Notes: a model not told the origin generated them from the letters alone. A DNA stretch of 64,000 bases from Herbaspirillum rhizosphaerae_A (GCF_046025915.1 NZ_JAQQFR010000001.1:248001-312000); one strand, 5' to 3'; positions 18,401-26,400 are shown, counted from the stretch's first letter. A program made the numbers and translations.

Positions 18401-18833
18401 AGCACAAACGCGCATCATCGTGAACACGTTTGAGATCCACATGGTCCGCAAAGTCGTGTAAGTTTCTCAACAGCGTCCAATAGCCGTCTACCTGGAGTGG
18501 GCGCAATTGCTTGCGGTTCTCCGCATGCTCCATGTACTTCTGATCAAAACTGTAGATCTCCTGTTCCCACTTATCTCGCAGCACACTACTAGGAGGCGTG
18601 ATCAACAGCACCTTCCGGTCATTTTTCTTGCTCTGCATGATGTGTTCAGCCATCACGTTGAGTGCGACATAGGTCTTTCCCATACCAACCTCGTCCGCCA
18701 ACAAGATCGTGTCAAAGCCGTTGTCGAATTGCGTTGTGATTGCCTTTGCCGTTTCACGCTGTCGATCCCAGTCACGCTGAAATTCTTTTTTCTCGGCGGA
18801 TGGTCTAACAATTTTACTAAGAGGGATTCGCAT
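15396..18833 (-). CDS. Large SF2 (SNF2/DEAH-like) helicase, third gene of a candidate defence operon
   Basis: 1145 residues. SF2 motifs: Walker A LLADEVGMGKTYVAL (46-54), motif Ia LLITPPSSVLRDKWEQE, DEVH box LAVIDEVHNWKNG (D376-H379), motif III LILSATPFQ (S406-T408), and in the C-terminal core TAIGSEGIDLHRH, HHDLPWNPARLEQ and motif VI QRNGRLDR (from Gln1038). About 400 residues of unassigned sequence, including an acidic EETIDEDTEDDIDDTI stretch, separate the two RecA cores. The motif pattern is that of SNF2-related translocases such as those of DISARM or HepA-like proteins. It begins 6 bp after the PLD gene stop. GC content is visibly lower than in flanking metabolic genes. Confidence 0.88.
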   Translation of the reverse strand: MRIPLSKIVRPSAEKKEFQRDWDRQRETAKAITTQFDNGFDTILLADEVGMGKTYVALNVMAEHIMQSKKNDRKVLLITPPSSVLRDKWEQEIYSFDQKYMEHAENRKQLRPLQVDGYWTLLRNLHDFADHVDLKRVHDDARLCFLYFFNEWDNQRKRNSRRTLWPELRSFESDSIAFYRFCSQFSEHAIYAFLNELNGSENLDIERIVAAIENETCPRWEISNLFKRFACQQDRFEANIFIMGMSALKKPYSNSEQYKQLCMFLLGRLWNGLHYPTREAMAKSLVAAGVLPQKRVHVWAAYVQQVEELGAVDLYGLIAAADAVMATSQHGNAWDGMATKLRAGNSEGADAFFENLCAALLVEKLRLANVGLAVIDEVHNWKNGKLGARHFEKQYAPGIDNKLILSATPFQIEEEEIKRLFGFVANPEGNAVAAIESIFKPQGGVDFCMKTSLAFSEAWEQISAAPEEIRLLGELLENQELEGLSALLDQIVSDPGCNDVLRRFFVAARDYRTAIVALQLKLRTIVVRHTKGRKKRNFHIGADFNTPDTASSRTSLYLGKGYAGETDALINFVGMRLDQLIRRQSKNSYQENGRLLAGITSSRSAFRESRQKFQEKGGMSSAVKEYSALFESLLEASAHPKVAATTDRAFANFVDGRKTLIFCERVATLDEIQDALRLRINGFLDTKSSQGALKRDTILKNTAFVDNAWWLSLLTANGQAANWAPSTDRDFAEAHAFAKSCIVKAGMKASPRRTIRLIDLHMLATSHAEQAMERCGWTSLAGIFKSLFDTISGAIDADSNGALMSLLNGENGDGSERIEETIDEDTEDDIDDTIKRVYEGRRNLWLTESDKEFHCLLWQLIDSEARQLLGADGNPTQKGPALANIMSDLFEGLRKIVLRDDLIARYDFFSKLDDRTERIKDGFFSMPVGHETMSGRVIRFLEALLQESGSINLALRQNSKRQSLWQGVFLQKVDCVETLSGKVTDPNRRRRLCAAFNSPLMPDVLICTAIGSEGIDLHRHCAEIIHHDLPWNPARLEQRNGRLDRVNSLAENTPDIRIEIGIPFLANNYEEFQYRVVYSRAQKFEILMGSPSYSTGVDEEAFSDGIETIIEEQGDQPSAQQEEILAIIPDILVRYLRMDLSVVSV

Positions 18834-18839
18834 CGTCGT

Positions 18840-20858
18840 TTAATTATTTTGATTGCAATAGTTGATATAGCTCTTGAGCCCCGCATCCATCTCCGGAACC
18901 GAATCGGTCAGCAAGGACGCCAGCGCTGCCTGAGACGCCTGCAACTCGGGCAGTTTCTCTGCGAGAGAGCGAAAGAACAACAACAGCTCACCAAGTTTGA
19001 AACAAAACTCCAGCTGCGCAGTTTTTTTATTACGGCTCTGTTGAAACTCGCGTTTGAGAATTTTCGCGTATGCGTTAATTGGCTCCGTCAGGTGTTTGCG
19101 AACAAACATTGAACGTTCATCCCCGAAAAGCAATTTGTCGGCCTCATCAGCTTTTTTTGTAAACACCCCTTCAATTGCTGAAAATAGACTCAGATAACGT
19201 TGCATCTGAATAATGACATTGCTTTCTCTGTCTACTTCGAACATTGCCTGCGGCTTTGGCGAAACAGGTTCACCGGGAATATGCTCCCCAGGCTGCCCAC
19301 CGTCATCGATGTCGATACCAAGGTAGTACTGCAGCCAATCGTCCGCGTTTGGAAAAACAAATTCATCCTTCTTCTGAACCAGCTCTGGCGCATGCCAAAA
19401 CGGGATGCAAAATCGCAAAGCTGGCTGCGCTTTCGGCACGAAACTGAGATTTCGTCCCCCAACCAGCCGGACATAAAATTCCTTGGATAGAATATCCTGC
19501 GAACGTCTTTCAGATATCGACAGAGGCAAACTGCCCCAAGAGACGTCATATGCACCGATCTCATCGGGAGTGCCGCCATCAATGCGAAAATGAACGGTCT
19601 CGCTGATCTCGTCGTAGTGCAAAACAATGCGCTCGATGAAATTTGGATAGCCCGTTTCCTCAACATAGTCCTCATCGTCCACGATATCTGACAATGTCAG
19701 CGTATCGGGCACGCGGCTGTATACATTCTCGGATCCTGCGCCAAGTCCTGCGCAGATCCGTCGGATAAGCGTATCCGCGCTACACGTTTCCACGGATATC
19801 ACCCCGAGTTCAAAGTTGTCTCCGTTCCACGCTTTAGACGTAAAGTTGGCACTGCCGATATAAACCAGGCATTCCATTTCACTCTCGAGCACCAGAATTT
19901 TTGCGTGCAGCTTCCGCTCAAGATGCAATCCCTCAGTGGAGCGGCCGTCATTGAATTTTTCAATTCGAATACGCTCCTGTTGAGATATCTGAACGGGAAT
20001 AACATTGAGGATCCGATCCCGTGTCGCTGCACCAAAGTGTTTTTTGCATATTGCGCTCACAGAACGCTCATCTGTGACGATATGCACCGCATCTGCAGCC
20101 CCCACTGCGGAACCAAGCAGATCAATCAATACACCGTCGCCCTGATCGAAAAACGGCGATACTACGAACAAGCGCTTTGGCGCCGATGTCGATATCAAGC
20201 TCCAGCGCTCCGCCAGCTGAGACAAACCGGACGTGCCAGTGCCGGAAGCAACCAGCGTGTGACGTACCTTCACATGGTTGACGCCCCACTGGGCCAGACG
20301 TCCATCAATAACATTGAGAAGCTCAATCAAGGCCTCCGATGCGACAGCTTGAGGAATGTCCGCGCGCTGCCGCTTCAATAGTTCTACAAAGTCACGCAAC
20401 ACTTGCAGGTCTTCGGTCTCATCCTTATTCCAGCAAAAATCCGTGAACACTTCGCGATTTTTGAATAATCCGGAATAAGTCAAATTCAACGATCCCAAAA
20501 CTAGCCGCACACTTTGCCCGGTAACGATCAGATATGCCTTCGAATGGTGGCAACTGAACGGTTTAGTACGTACCGGCACCAAATCGAGGAAATGGGGAAG
20601 GCGGTTGAATTCTCTCGTTTTTCGGGCATCATAAAAAATAACCGGCTTGAGATCAGCAATGAATTTCCGCTGGTTTCTTCGTAGTTCGAAATCATCCTCA
20701 AGCGGCCTGGCACAAATAAGGTTCAACAATTGCTGATCGTCGAACTCATAAGTCATCACCAGGATCTTCTCAATTGGGTCACTGATGTTTTTTGCGATGA
20801 CGTCCATATAGATCGCCTTGAGCGAATCGAACTGTGTCATGTCAGTATCTGACTTCAT
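18840..20858 (-). CDS. PLD-superfamily (HKD) protein, second gene of a candidate defence operon
   Basis: 672 residues from the ATG at 20858, chosen because it makes an ATGA overlap with the upstream gene stop; a longer frame would extend well into that gene. Two PLD half-sites are visible: H105-x-K107 in CHHSKAYLIV followed by LVLGSLNLTYSG, and H318-x-K320 in RKLHAKILVLE followed by YIGSANFTSKAW. The first half lacks the acidic residue of HxKxxxxD (Val at that place); the second has Glu325. PLD-fold proteins in defence systems are nucleases or nucleic-acid binders. The C-terminal 300 residues are unassigned. Its place between an unknown protein and a helicase suggests one complex. Confidence 0.85.
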   Translation of the reverse strand: MKSDTDMTQFDSLKAIYMDVIAKNISDPIEKILVMTYEFDDQQLLNLICARPLEDDFELRRNQRKFIADLKPVIFYDARKTREFNRLPHFLDLVPVRTKPFSCHHSKAYLIVTGQSVRLVLGSLNLTYSGLFKNREVFTDFCWNKDETEDLQVLRDFVELLKRQRADIPQAVASEALIELLNVIDGRLAQWGVNHVKVRHTLVASGTGTSGLSQLAERWSLISTSAPKRLFVVSPFFDQGDGVLIDLLGSAVGAADAVHIVTDERSVSAICKKHFGAATRDRILNVIPVQISQQERIRIEKFNDGRSTEGLHLERKLHAKILVLESEMECLVYIGSANFTSKAWNGDNFELGVISVETCSADTLIRRICAGLGAGSENVYSRVPDTLTLSDIVDDEDYVEETGYPNFIERIVLHYDEISETVHFRIDGGTPDEIGAYDVSWGSLPLSISERRSQDILSKEFYVRLVGGRNLSFVPKAQPALRFCIPFWHAPELVQKKDEFVFPNADDWLQYYLGIDIDDGGQPGEHIPGEPVSPKPQAMFEVDRESNVIIQMQRYLSLFSAIEGVFTKKADEADKLLFGDERSMFVRKHLTEPINAYAKILKREFQQSRNKKTAQLEFCFKLGELLLFFRSLAEKLPELQASQAALASLLTDSVPEMDAGLKSYINYCNQNN

Positions 20859-22105
20859 GGCTTCGTCCCGGCATAGTCGTAGTAAGTACGCGCCCGACCG
20901 AAATGCCAGTCCCGACGATAGCGATAGGCAAGGCATGCCAGAGCGCTGTCATGGTCCGGGGCCGCGTCCAGTTCCTCCCATAACCTAGTGAAATCAGCGA
21001 TGTGAAACCGGTCTAGTACCAACAACCGTCCATTTTCCATGAAGGGAGAGACATTCTTCAGATTCTGATGGCGAACATGATGCCGAAGAATCAGGTCTGC
21101 GGCGACCCGGTAAGAAGAAACTCCTGCCAGAGACTTGAACAAGCCCCTGGCATCTTGATGCGAAGGCACACTGATGTATTCGCCGGCGAGCCGCCCCAGA
21201 GTGACCGCCAAGGACTCTTCAATCTCGCCCGGCGGCAGTAAGAAATTTTCCTCCGACAACAGCAAGTACTCTCGCTCAAATATGTACTGCGTAAGCGCCA
21301 TGAGAAGTTGAAAAATCTGCACCTGCTGGAATCGCGATTCTAAAGTCGGATACCGCTCCCGCAATGTCGGAAATAGCATTGCGTAGTCCTGCGCGCTTTT
21401 GTTAAAGTCCGCGAGTGCATCATGCGTTAGAGGAGCATCCCAGTAACAACTGGTGTGCGGCGTGCTGCGGCAGTATTGCCGGATGATGCTGCGCCAAGTT
21501 TCCTGCTCATCGCTTTCCGGATCGCAGCTGATCGCATATTCTTGACCGAGCTCTTCCAGCTCCTGCTTGTTGACGGCGTTCTTTTCGTACCACTTTTCGA
21601 GACTACGGACTAGCGAAACGCCTCGCCGCTCCGCAAAGGAATCTGCGAGTTGCTGCCCGCAATCACTTAGCTGCGAGCGCCCTTTTTCCACCAGCCCCCA
21701 GACATACGATGGCGCTGAATAATGTCCCAACGTCCCGTAGGCTAGACGTTGATAAATTCCGTGCGACTTCGGAATATTGTTGAGGCTGATGTTATCGACG
21801 GTCGCCACCATCGGAAGATATTTGGTGACATTGAGAACACCCTCTTTCTGCACAGCATTTGCCAAACCCCACAAGATCTCAAGCTTCCGAAACTCAAATG
21901 CAAAAGATGGTTGACCCGGAATCAGCCCCTTGCGTTGCAAGGTCTGGTACACCAAAGCGAGCAAACCGTGATAAACGGGATTATTTGTCAGAACCGTAAA
22001 TTGTTTGAAAAGAGTGTCCTGTAGATTTGCAGAGGGTGCAATAAATCCAAGTGGATCCATCATCAGTCCGGGCTTCTCCAGAATGACGTATTCTGAAAAC
22101 TTCAT
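20855..22105 (-). CDS. Unknown protein, first gene of a candidate defence operon
   Basis: 416 residues with AAGGAG 10 nt before the ATG. No signal peptide and no clear membrane helix. N-terminus: PLGFIAPSANLQDTLFKQFT, then LEILWGLANAVQ and LAYGTLGHYSAPSYVWGLVE. A charged C-terminus has LILRHHVRHQ and ACLAYRYRRDWHFGRARTYY. No family is recognised with confidence. The LGFI...FEFR..EILWGL...YGTLGHY plan loosely recalls substrate- or DNA-sensing subunits that accompany helicase/PLD pairs in defence loci, but that is only an impression. It overlaps the PLD gene by 4 bp, so the three genes are translationally coupled. Confidence 0.85.
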   Translation of the reverse strand: MKFSEYVILEKPGLMMDPLGFIAPSANLQDTLFKQFTVLTNNPVYHGLLALVYQTLQRKGLIPGQPSFAFEFRKLEILWGLANAVQKEGVLNVTKYLPMVATVDNISLNNIPKSHGIYQRLAYGTLGHYSAPSYVWGLVEKGRSQLSDCGQQLADSFAERRGVSLVRSLEKWYEKNAVNKQELEELGQEYAISCDPESDEQETWRSIIRQYCRSTPHTSCYWDAPLTHDALADFNKSAQDYAMLFPTLRERYPTLESRFQQVQIFQLLMALTQYIFEREYLLLSEENFLLPPGEIEESLAVTLGRLAGEYISVPSHQDARGLFKSLAGVSSYRVAADLILRHHVRHQNLKNVSPFMENGRLLVLDRFHIADFTRLWEELDAAPDHDSALACLAYRYRRDWHFGRARTYYDYAGTKP

Positions 22106-22197
22106 AGAGTCGCGCTCCTTTTAGCGATATTGTTGTTTGTCTTCTACGCCCAATTTCTTTCAGCGCAATACTGGCCATGGAACACTTGAAACATCCA

Positions 22198-23103
22198 TTA
22201 TTTCGTCACCGTCAACACCCGCAATTCCTCCAACAACCTCACCGCCGGCCCCGGCAAAATCCCATGCCTCCGACGGAACGCGGTCAGCGTTCTCGTTCCC
22301 GTCGCGCCTTCAATCTCCAACGCCGTAATCAGTTGTGCCTTGCGGTCCACTTCGAACATCGGGGCGGGCATCCAGCTCAGGAATCCTGAGCGTGTCACCA
22401 GGCTTTTCAGCACCATGACCGAGCGCGTCTCTACGGCGCTGTTGGGCATGGGCAGGCCGTGGTCGTGGAAGACTTGTTGCATCTGCTCATAGGGGCCGGT
22501 GCCTTGCGGTGGTAGCGCCCAGGGTTGAGAGAGGGTGTCGATGAGGCTGAGGTTTTTCTTTTGGCGCAGCGGGTGGTCGGCGGCGGCGACGACGTAGCTG
22601 GTGTCTTCCCAGCGGCAGTCACTGATGGCGCAAATCTCTTCCGTGTCGGCGACGGCCATGCCGAGGGCTAGGTCGACTTCGTGGGTGATGAGGGCGTCGG
22701 TGAGGCGATCCCAGACGCCTTCGATGACTTGTACTTGGAGGGTTGGGTGCTTCTTGAGGACTTCGCCGATGGCGAGCGGCAGAACCATGCTGGCGATGCT
22801 GCCGACGGCGCCGACGCGGATGGTGCCTTTGACGAGGCCGCGCATGGCGTCGATCTCTTCGGCGGCGTGCTGGGCTTCGCGTAGCAGGAGCGTCGCGTGC
22901 GGCAACAGGGCCTTGCCGATGGCGGTGAGTTGCATGCCTTTGGAGTGGCGCTCGAAGAGCGGTGCGCCGACTTGCTCTTCGAGGCGCTTGATGGTGCGGC
23001 TCAGTGCGGGCTGGGTCACGTGCAGGGCATCGGCGCTGCGGCCGAGACTGCCGGTGGCGACGATGGTAGTGAAAGCGGTGAGCTGGCGCAGATCGAAAGT
23101 CAT
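22198..23103 (-). CDS. LysR-family regulator of the benzoylformate genes
   Basis: 301 residues. HTH: TGSLGRSADALHVTQPALSR, then TIKRLEEQVGAPLFERHSKG. The effector domain has IRVGAVGSIASMVLPLAIG and VDLALGMAVAD. It belongs to the CynR/GbpR-like LysR group. It is divergent from the decarboxylase gene with 136 bp between starts, and the palindrome at 23119-23133 lies only 16 bp from its own start, which suggests autoregulation. The same palindrome before the MFS gene at 11693 makes that gene a second likely target. Confidence 0.9.
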   Translation of the reverse strand: MTFDLRQLTAFTTIVATGSLGRSADALHVTQPALSRTIKRLEEQVGAPLFERHSKGMQLTAIGKALLPHATLLLREAQHAAEEIDAMRGLVKGTIRVGAVGSIASMVLPLAIGEVLKKHPTLQVQVIEGVWDRLTDALITHEVDLALGMAVADTEEICAISDCRWEDTSYVVAAADHPLRQKKNLSLIDTLSQPWALPPQGTGPYEQMQQVFHDHGLPMPNSAVETRSVMVLKSLVTRSGFLSWMPAPMFEVDRKAQLITALEIEGATGTRTLTAFRRRHGILPGPAVRLLEELRVLTVTK

Positions 23104-23110
23104 GCGAAAG

Positions 23111-23166
23111 AGTAATGTCTTTTATCCCAAAAGGCAATTTCAAAACAAGGCTTGGGCTTTCATACT
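23111..23166 (+). promoter_or_regulatory. LysR-type operator and promoter upstream of benzoylformate decarboxylase
   Basis: TAATGTCTTTTATCCCAAAA, with arms CTTTT (23119-23123) and AAAAG (23129-23133), matches the site upstream of the MFS gene. TTTCAA (23138-23143), 17 nt and CATACT (23161-23166) form the promoter. In both copies, the distance from the end of AAAAGG to CATACT is 26 nt. The predicted leader to the GTG at 23240 is about 67 nt. Confidence 0.75.
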
Positions 23167-23239
23167 TGCTGCAGCTGTCGTGCGGCCAGACTGCGCCGCA
23201 TGACACCGCAATCCCTACATTGAAACCAGGAGAATCAGG

Positions 23240-24901
23240 GTGAGTACTTCCCAATCCACGCAGGCCGCTGCGGCGACATCAAGCAGATCGTCTTCCACCA
23301 CGCCGTCTTCAACCATCACTGTGCGCGACGCGGTGCTGGATTTCATGCGCAGAGTCGGCATGACGTCGGTGTTCGGCAATCCGGGATCGACGGAGCTGCC
23401 GATGTTTCGCGATTTCCCGGAGGACTTCCGCTATGTGCTGGGCTTGCAGGAGGCGGTGGTGGTCGGCATGGCCGACGGCTATGCGCAGGCCACGCGCAAT
23501 GCGGCGATGGTGAATCTGCATTCGGCGGCGGGCGTGGGCAATGCAATGGGCAACATCTTCACGGCTTTCAAGAACCGCACGCCGATGGTGATCACGGCGG
23601 GTCAGCAGGCGCGCTCTATTTTGCCGTTCGATCCTTTTTTGTTTTCTGCGCAGGCGACCGAGTTGCCCAAGCCGTACGTAAAGTGGAGCGTGGAGCCGGC
23701 GCGTGCAGCGGATGTGCCGCTGGCGATTGCGCGCGCGTATTACATCGCGATGATGCCGCCGCGCGGGCCGGTGCTGGTGTCGATTCCGGCGGATGACTGG
23801 GATCAGCCGGCGGAGTTGCTGGCGCCGCGCACAGTGAGCACCGAGTTGCGCGCCGAGCCTTTTGTATTGGATCAGATCGGCGCGATGCTGGACGCGAGCA
23901 AGCGCCCTGCCTTTGTGGTCGGTGCGGCGGTGGATCGCGACAATGCCTGGGACGCCGTGGTGCAACTGGCCGAGCGTCACAACGCGCGCGTGTTTGCGGC
24001 ACCGATGTCGGGGCGGTGCAGCTTTCCGGAAGACCATCGCTTGTTTGCCGGCTTCCTCCCGGCGATGCGCGAGAAAATCGTCGGCCTGCTCGATGGTCAC
24101 GATTGCATCTTTGCGCTGGGCGCACCGGCTTTTACGTATCACGTGGAAGGCAATGGGCCGCATCTGCCGCCTGGTGCTGTGCTGTGCCAGCTGACCGATG
24201 ATCCGACCACGGCGGCGTGGACACCGTCGGGCACGGCGGCGGTCGGCAGTATCCGTCTGAGCGTGCTGGATCTGTTGTCGCGCGCTGCACCGCCTGCGCG
24301 TCCTCTGCCTGCGCCGCGTGTACCGCGTCCGCGTGCAGCGCCAACATCGCCGCTGTCGGTGGCATATGTGATGCAGACGCTGACGGAGTTGCGCAAGCCG
24401 TCCGACATCATCGTGGAAGAAGCACCGAGTGCGCGCTCGGTGATGCAGAACTATCTGCCGATCACGCAGAGCGAGGGATTTTTTACGATGGACAGCGGCG
24501 GCTTGGGCTACGGCATGCCGGCGGCGTTGGGTGTCGCGTTGGGGGTTGCATCCACCAAGCCCGACGCTCGCATCATCGGTATCTTCGGCGACGGCTCCAG
24601 CATGTATTCGATCCAGTCGCTGTGGAGCGCGGCGCAGATGCAATTGCCGATCACCTTCGTGATTCTCAACAATGGCCGCTATGCAGCGCTGCAGGATTTT
24701 GCGCCGGTGTTTGGTTTCAGTGCGACGGACGTGGTGCAAGGTACCGAACTGCCGGCGATCGATTTTGTCGGACTGGCGCAAGCGCAAGGTTGCACCGCGC
24801 TGCGCGTGGCCGATGCCTCGGCCTTGCGTGATGCCTTGCAGATGGCGCTGAGCCGCAAGGATACGCACAAGCCGATGCTGATTGATGTGGAAGTAGCATA
24901 G
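23240..24901 (+). CDS. mdlC: Benzoylformate decarboxylase (ThDP-dependent)
   Basis: 553 residues from a GTG at 23240, with CCAGGAG at 23226-23232. It decarboxylates benzoylformate to benzaldehyde and CO2. The known Pseudomonas putida catalytic residues are all found: Ser26 = Ser50 (FGNPGS), Glu47 = Glu71 (LQEAV), His70 = His94 (NLHSAAG), each offset by 24, and His281 = His301 (FTYH). The ThDP motif is GDGSSMYSIQSLWSAAQ...ILNNGRY. The Ser/Thr/Ala-rich 24-residue N-terminal extension is unlike the family. The aldehyde dehydrogenase gene follows 47 bp later. Other ThDP decarboxylases (acetolactate synthase-like) are less likely given the four conserved residues. Confidence 0.92.
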   Translation: MSTSQSTQAAAATSSRSSSTTPSSTITVRDAVLDFMRRVGMTSVFGNPGSTELPMFRDFPEDFRYVLGLQEAVVVGMADGYAQATRNAAMVNLHSAAGVGNAMGNIFTAFKNRTPMVITAGQQARSILPFDPFLFSAQATELPKPYVKWSVEPARAADVPLAIARAYYIAMMPPRGPVLVSIPADDWDQPAELLAPRTVSTELRAEPFVLDQIGAMLDASKRPAFVVGAAVDRDNAWDAVVQLAERHNARVFAAPMSGRCSFPEDHRLFAGFLPAMREKIVGLLDGHDCIFALGAPAFTYHVEGNGPHLPPGAVLCQLTDDPTTAAWTPSGTAAVGSIRLSVLDLLSRAAPPARPLPAPRVPRPRAAPTSPLSVAYVMQTLTELRKPSDIIVEEAPSARSVMQNYLPITQSEGFFTMDSGGLGYGMPAALGVALGVASTKPDARIIGIFGDGSSMYSIQSLWSAAQMQLPITFVILNNGRYAALQDFAPVFGFSATDVVQGTELPAIDFVGLAQAQGCTALRVADASALRDALQMALSRKDTHKPMLIDVEVA

Positions 24902-24948
24902 ACAAGATCCGGACAAACAATGCAACGAATAAGTGAATGGAGACAACG

Positions 24949-26400
24949 ATGAACAAGATGGCGATGCTGATCGGCGGCGAACAAACCCAGGCCAAGAACG
25001 GCGCAACGTTTGAGCGGCGCAATCCACTGGATGGCGCAATCGCCACCATCGCACCGGCAGCCGGCGTGGCCGATGCGGTGCAGGCGGTGGAAGCAGCGGC
25101 AGCGGCTTTTCCGGGATGGGCGGCAACGGGTCCCGGCGAACGCCGTGCCCTGCTGATGAAGGCGGCGCATGCACTGGAAGCGAAGGCTGATGCCTTCATC
25201 CAGGCGATGGCGAGCGAGACCGGCGCATCGGCGATCTGGGCCGGCTTCAACGTGCATCTCGCGGCCAATACCTTGCTGGAAGCCGCATCGCTGACGACGC
25301 AGATCAGCGGCGAAGTGATCCCCTCCGATCTGCCCGGCAACCTGGCGATGGCGATGCGCCAGCCGGCTGGTGTGGTATTGGGCATGGCGCCGTGGAATGC
25401 GCCGATCATCCTCGGCGTGCGCGCGATTGCGGTGCCGCTGGCTTGCGGCAATACGGTGGTGTTGAAGGGTTCGGAGCTGTGCCCGGCAACGCATGGTCTG
25501 ATCATCGAGGCATTGCAGGAAGCCGGCTTGCCCAAGGGGGTGGTCAACTTTGTCACCAACGCGCCGGCCGATGCCGCCGCCGTGGTGGAAGCGATGGTCG
25601 CACACAAGGCGGTGCGCCGCGTCAACTTCACCGGCTCGACACACGTCGGCAAGATCATCGCGATGCTGTGCGCGACATATCTCAAACCCGTGGTGCTGGA
25701 GTTGGGCGGCAAAGCGCCCGCGGTGGTGCTGGACGACGCCGACCTGGAAGTCGCGGTCAACGGCGTGGCCTTCGGCGCCTTCGCCAACTCGGGCCAGATT
25801 TGCATGTCGACGGAACGCATCATCGTCGACAACAAGATCGCCGACGACTTCGTCGCGCGACTGGCGGCCAAGGCATCCAGCCTGCCGCTGGGCGATCCAC
25901 GCAAGGGGCCGGTGGTGCTCGGCTCGGTAGTGGATCAGAAAACCGTCGAGCGCTGCAACGCCCTGATCGATGACGCGCTGGCCAAGGGTGCAAAACTGGT
26001 GTGCGGCGGCAAAGCCGATTCGACATTGATTCCGGCGACGCTGCTGGATCACGTGACGCCGGCGATGGACATCTACAGCGAAGAATCCTTCGGCCCGGTC
26101 AAGGGTATCGTGCGTGTGGAAGGCGAAGACGCGGCGATTGCCTGTGCCAACGACAATGACTACGGCCTGTCGTCGGCGGTGTTCAGCAAGGACACGGCGC
26201 GTGCCTTGCGCGTTGCTGCACGCATTGAATCGGGCATCTGCCACATCAATGGCGCGACCGTGCATGACGAACCGCAGATGCCCTTCGGCGGCGTCAAGAG
26301 CAGCGGCATCGGCCGCTTCGGCGGCAAGGCGGGAATTGAAGCGTTTACGGATTTGCGCTGGGTGACGGTGCAGACGTCGGCGCGGGCTTATCCGTTTTAG
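24949..26400 (+). CDS. Aldehyde dehydrogenase, probably benzaldehyde dehydrogenase
   Basis: 483 residues from the ATG at 24949, with GGAGA at 24939-24943; an upstream ATG at 24937 has no site. ALDH features: cofactor region APWNAPIIL and KGSELCPATH, NFTGSTHVGK, Glu251 in LELGGKAPAVVL, catalytic Cys285 in NSGQICMSTERI and EESFGPVKGI. The sequence is of the salicylaldehyde/vanillin/benzaldehyde dehydrogenase group. Coupled with the preceding decarboxylase, it should oxidise benzaldehyde to benzoate with NAD(P)+. Mandelate racemase, mandelate dehydrogenase and benzoate genes are not in the window. Confidence 0.9.
   Translation: MNKMAMLIGGEQTQAKNGATFERRNPLDGAIATIAPAAGVADAVQAVEAAAAAFPGWAATGPGERRALLMKAAHALEAKADAFIQAMASETGASAIWAGFNVHLAANTLLEAASLTTQISGEVIPSDLPGNLAMAMRQPAGVVLGMAPWNAPIILGVRAIAVPLACGNTVVLKGSELCPATHGLIIEALQEAGLPKGVVNFVTNAPADAAAVVEAMVAHKAVRRVNFTGSTHVGKIIAMLCATYLKPVVLELGGKAPAVVLDDADLEVAVNGVAFGAFANSGQICMSTERIIVDNKIADDFVARLAAKASSLPLGDPRKGPVVLGSVVDQKTVERCNALIDDALAKGAKLVCGGKADSTLIPATLLDHVTPAMDIYSEESFGPVKGIVRVEGEDAAIACANDNDYGLSSAVFSKDTARALRVAARIESGICHINGATVHDEPQMPFGGVKSSGIGRFGGKAGIEAFTDLRWVTVQTSARAYPF

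Noticed and set aside
15396..22105. Assignment of the helicase/PLD operon to DISARM
   Set aside because: DISARM needs DrmA and DrmB (DUF1998) together with the PLD protein and a methyltransferase; none of these is present, and the 416-aa gene does not resemble them.
13058..22197. Direct repeats or att sites bounding the low-GC block
   Set aside because: Reading 13058-13132 against 22106-22197 shows no shared repeat of convincing length, and no integrase or transposase is present, so the mechanism of insertion remains unknown.
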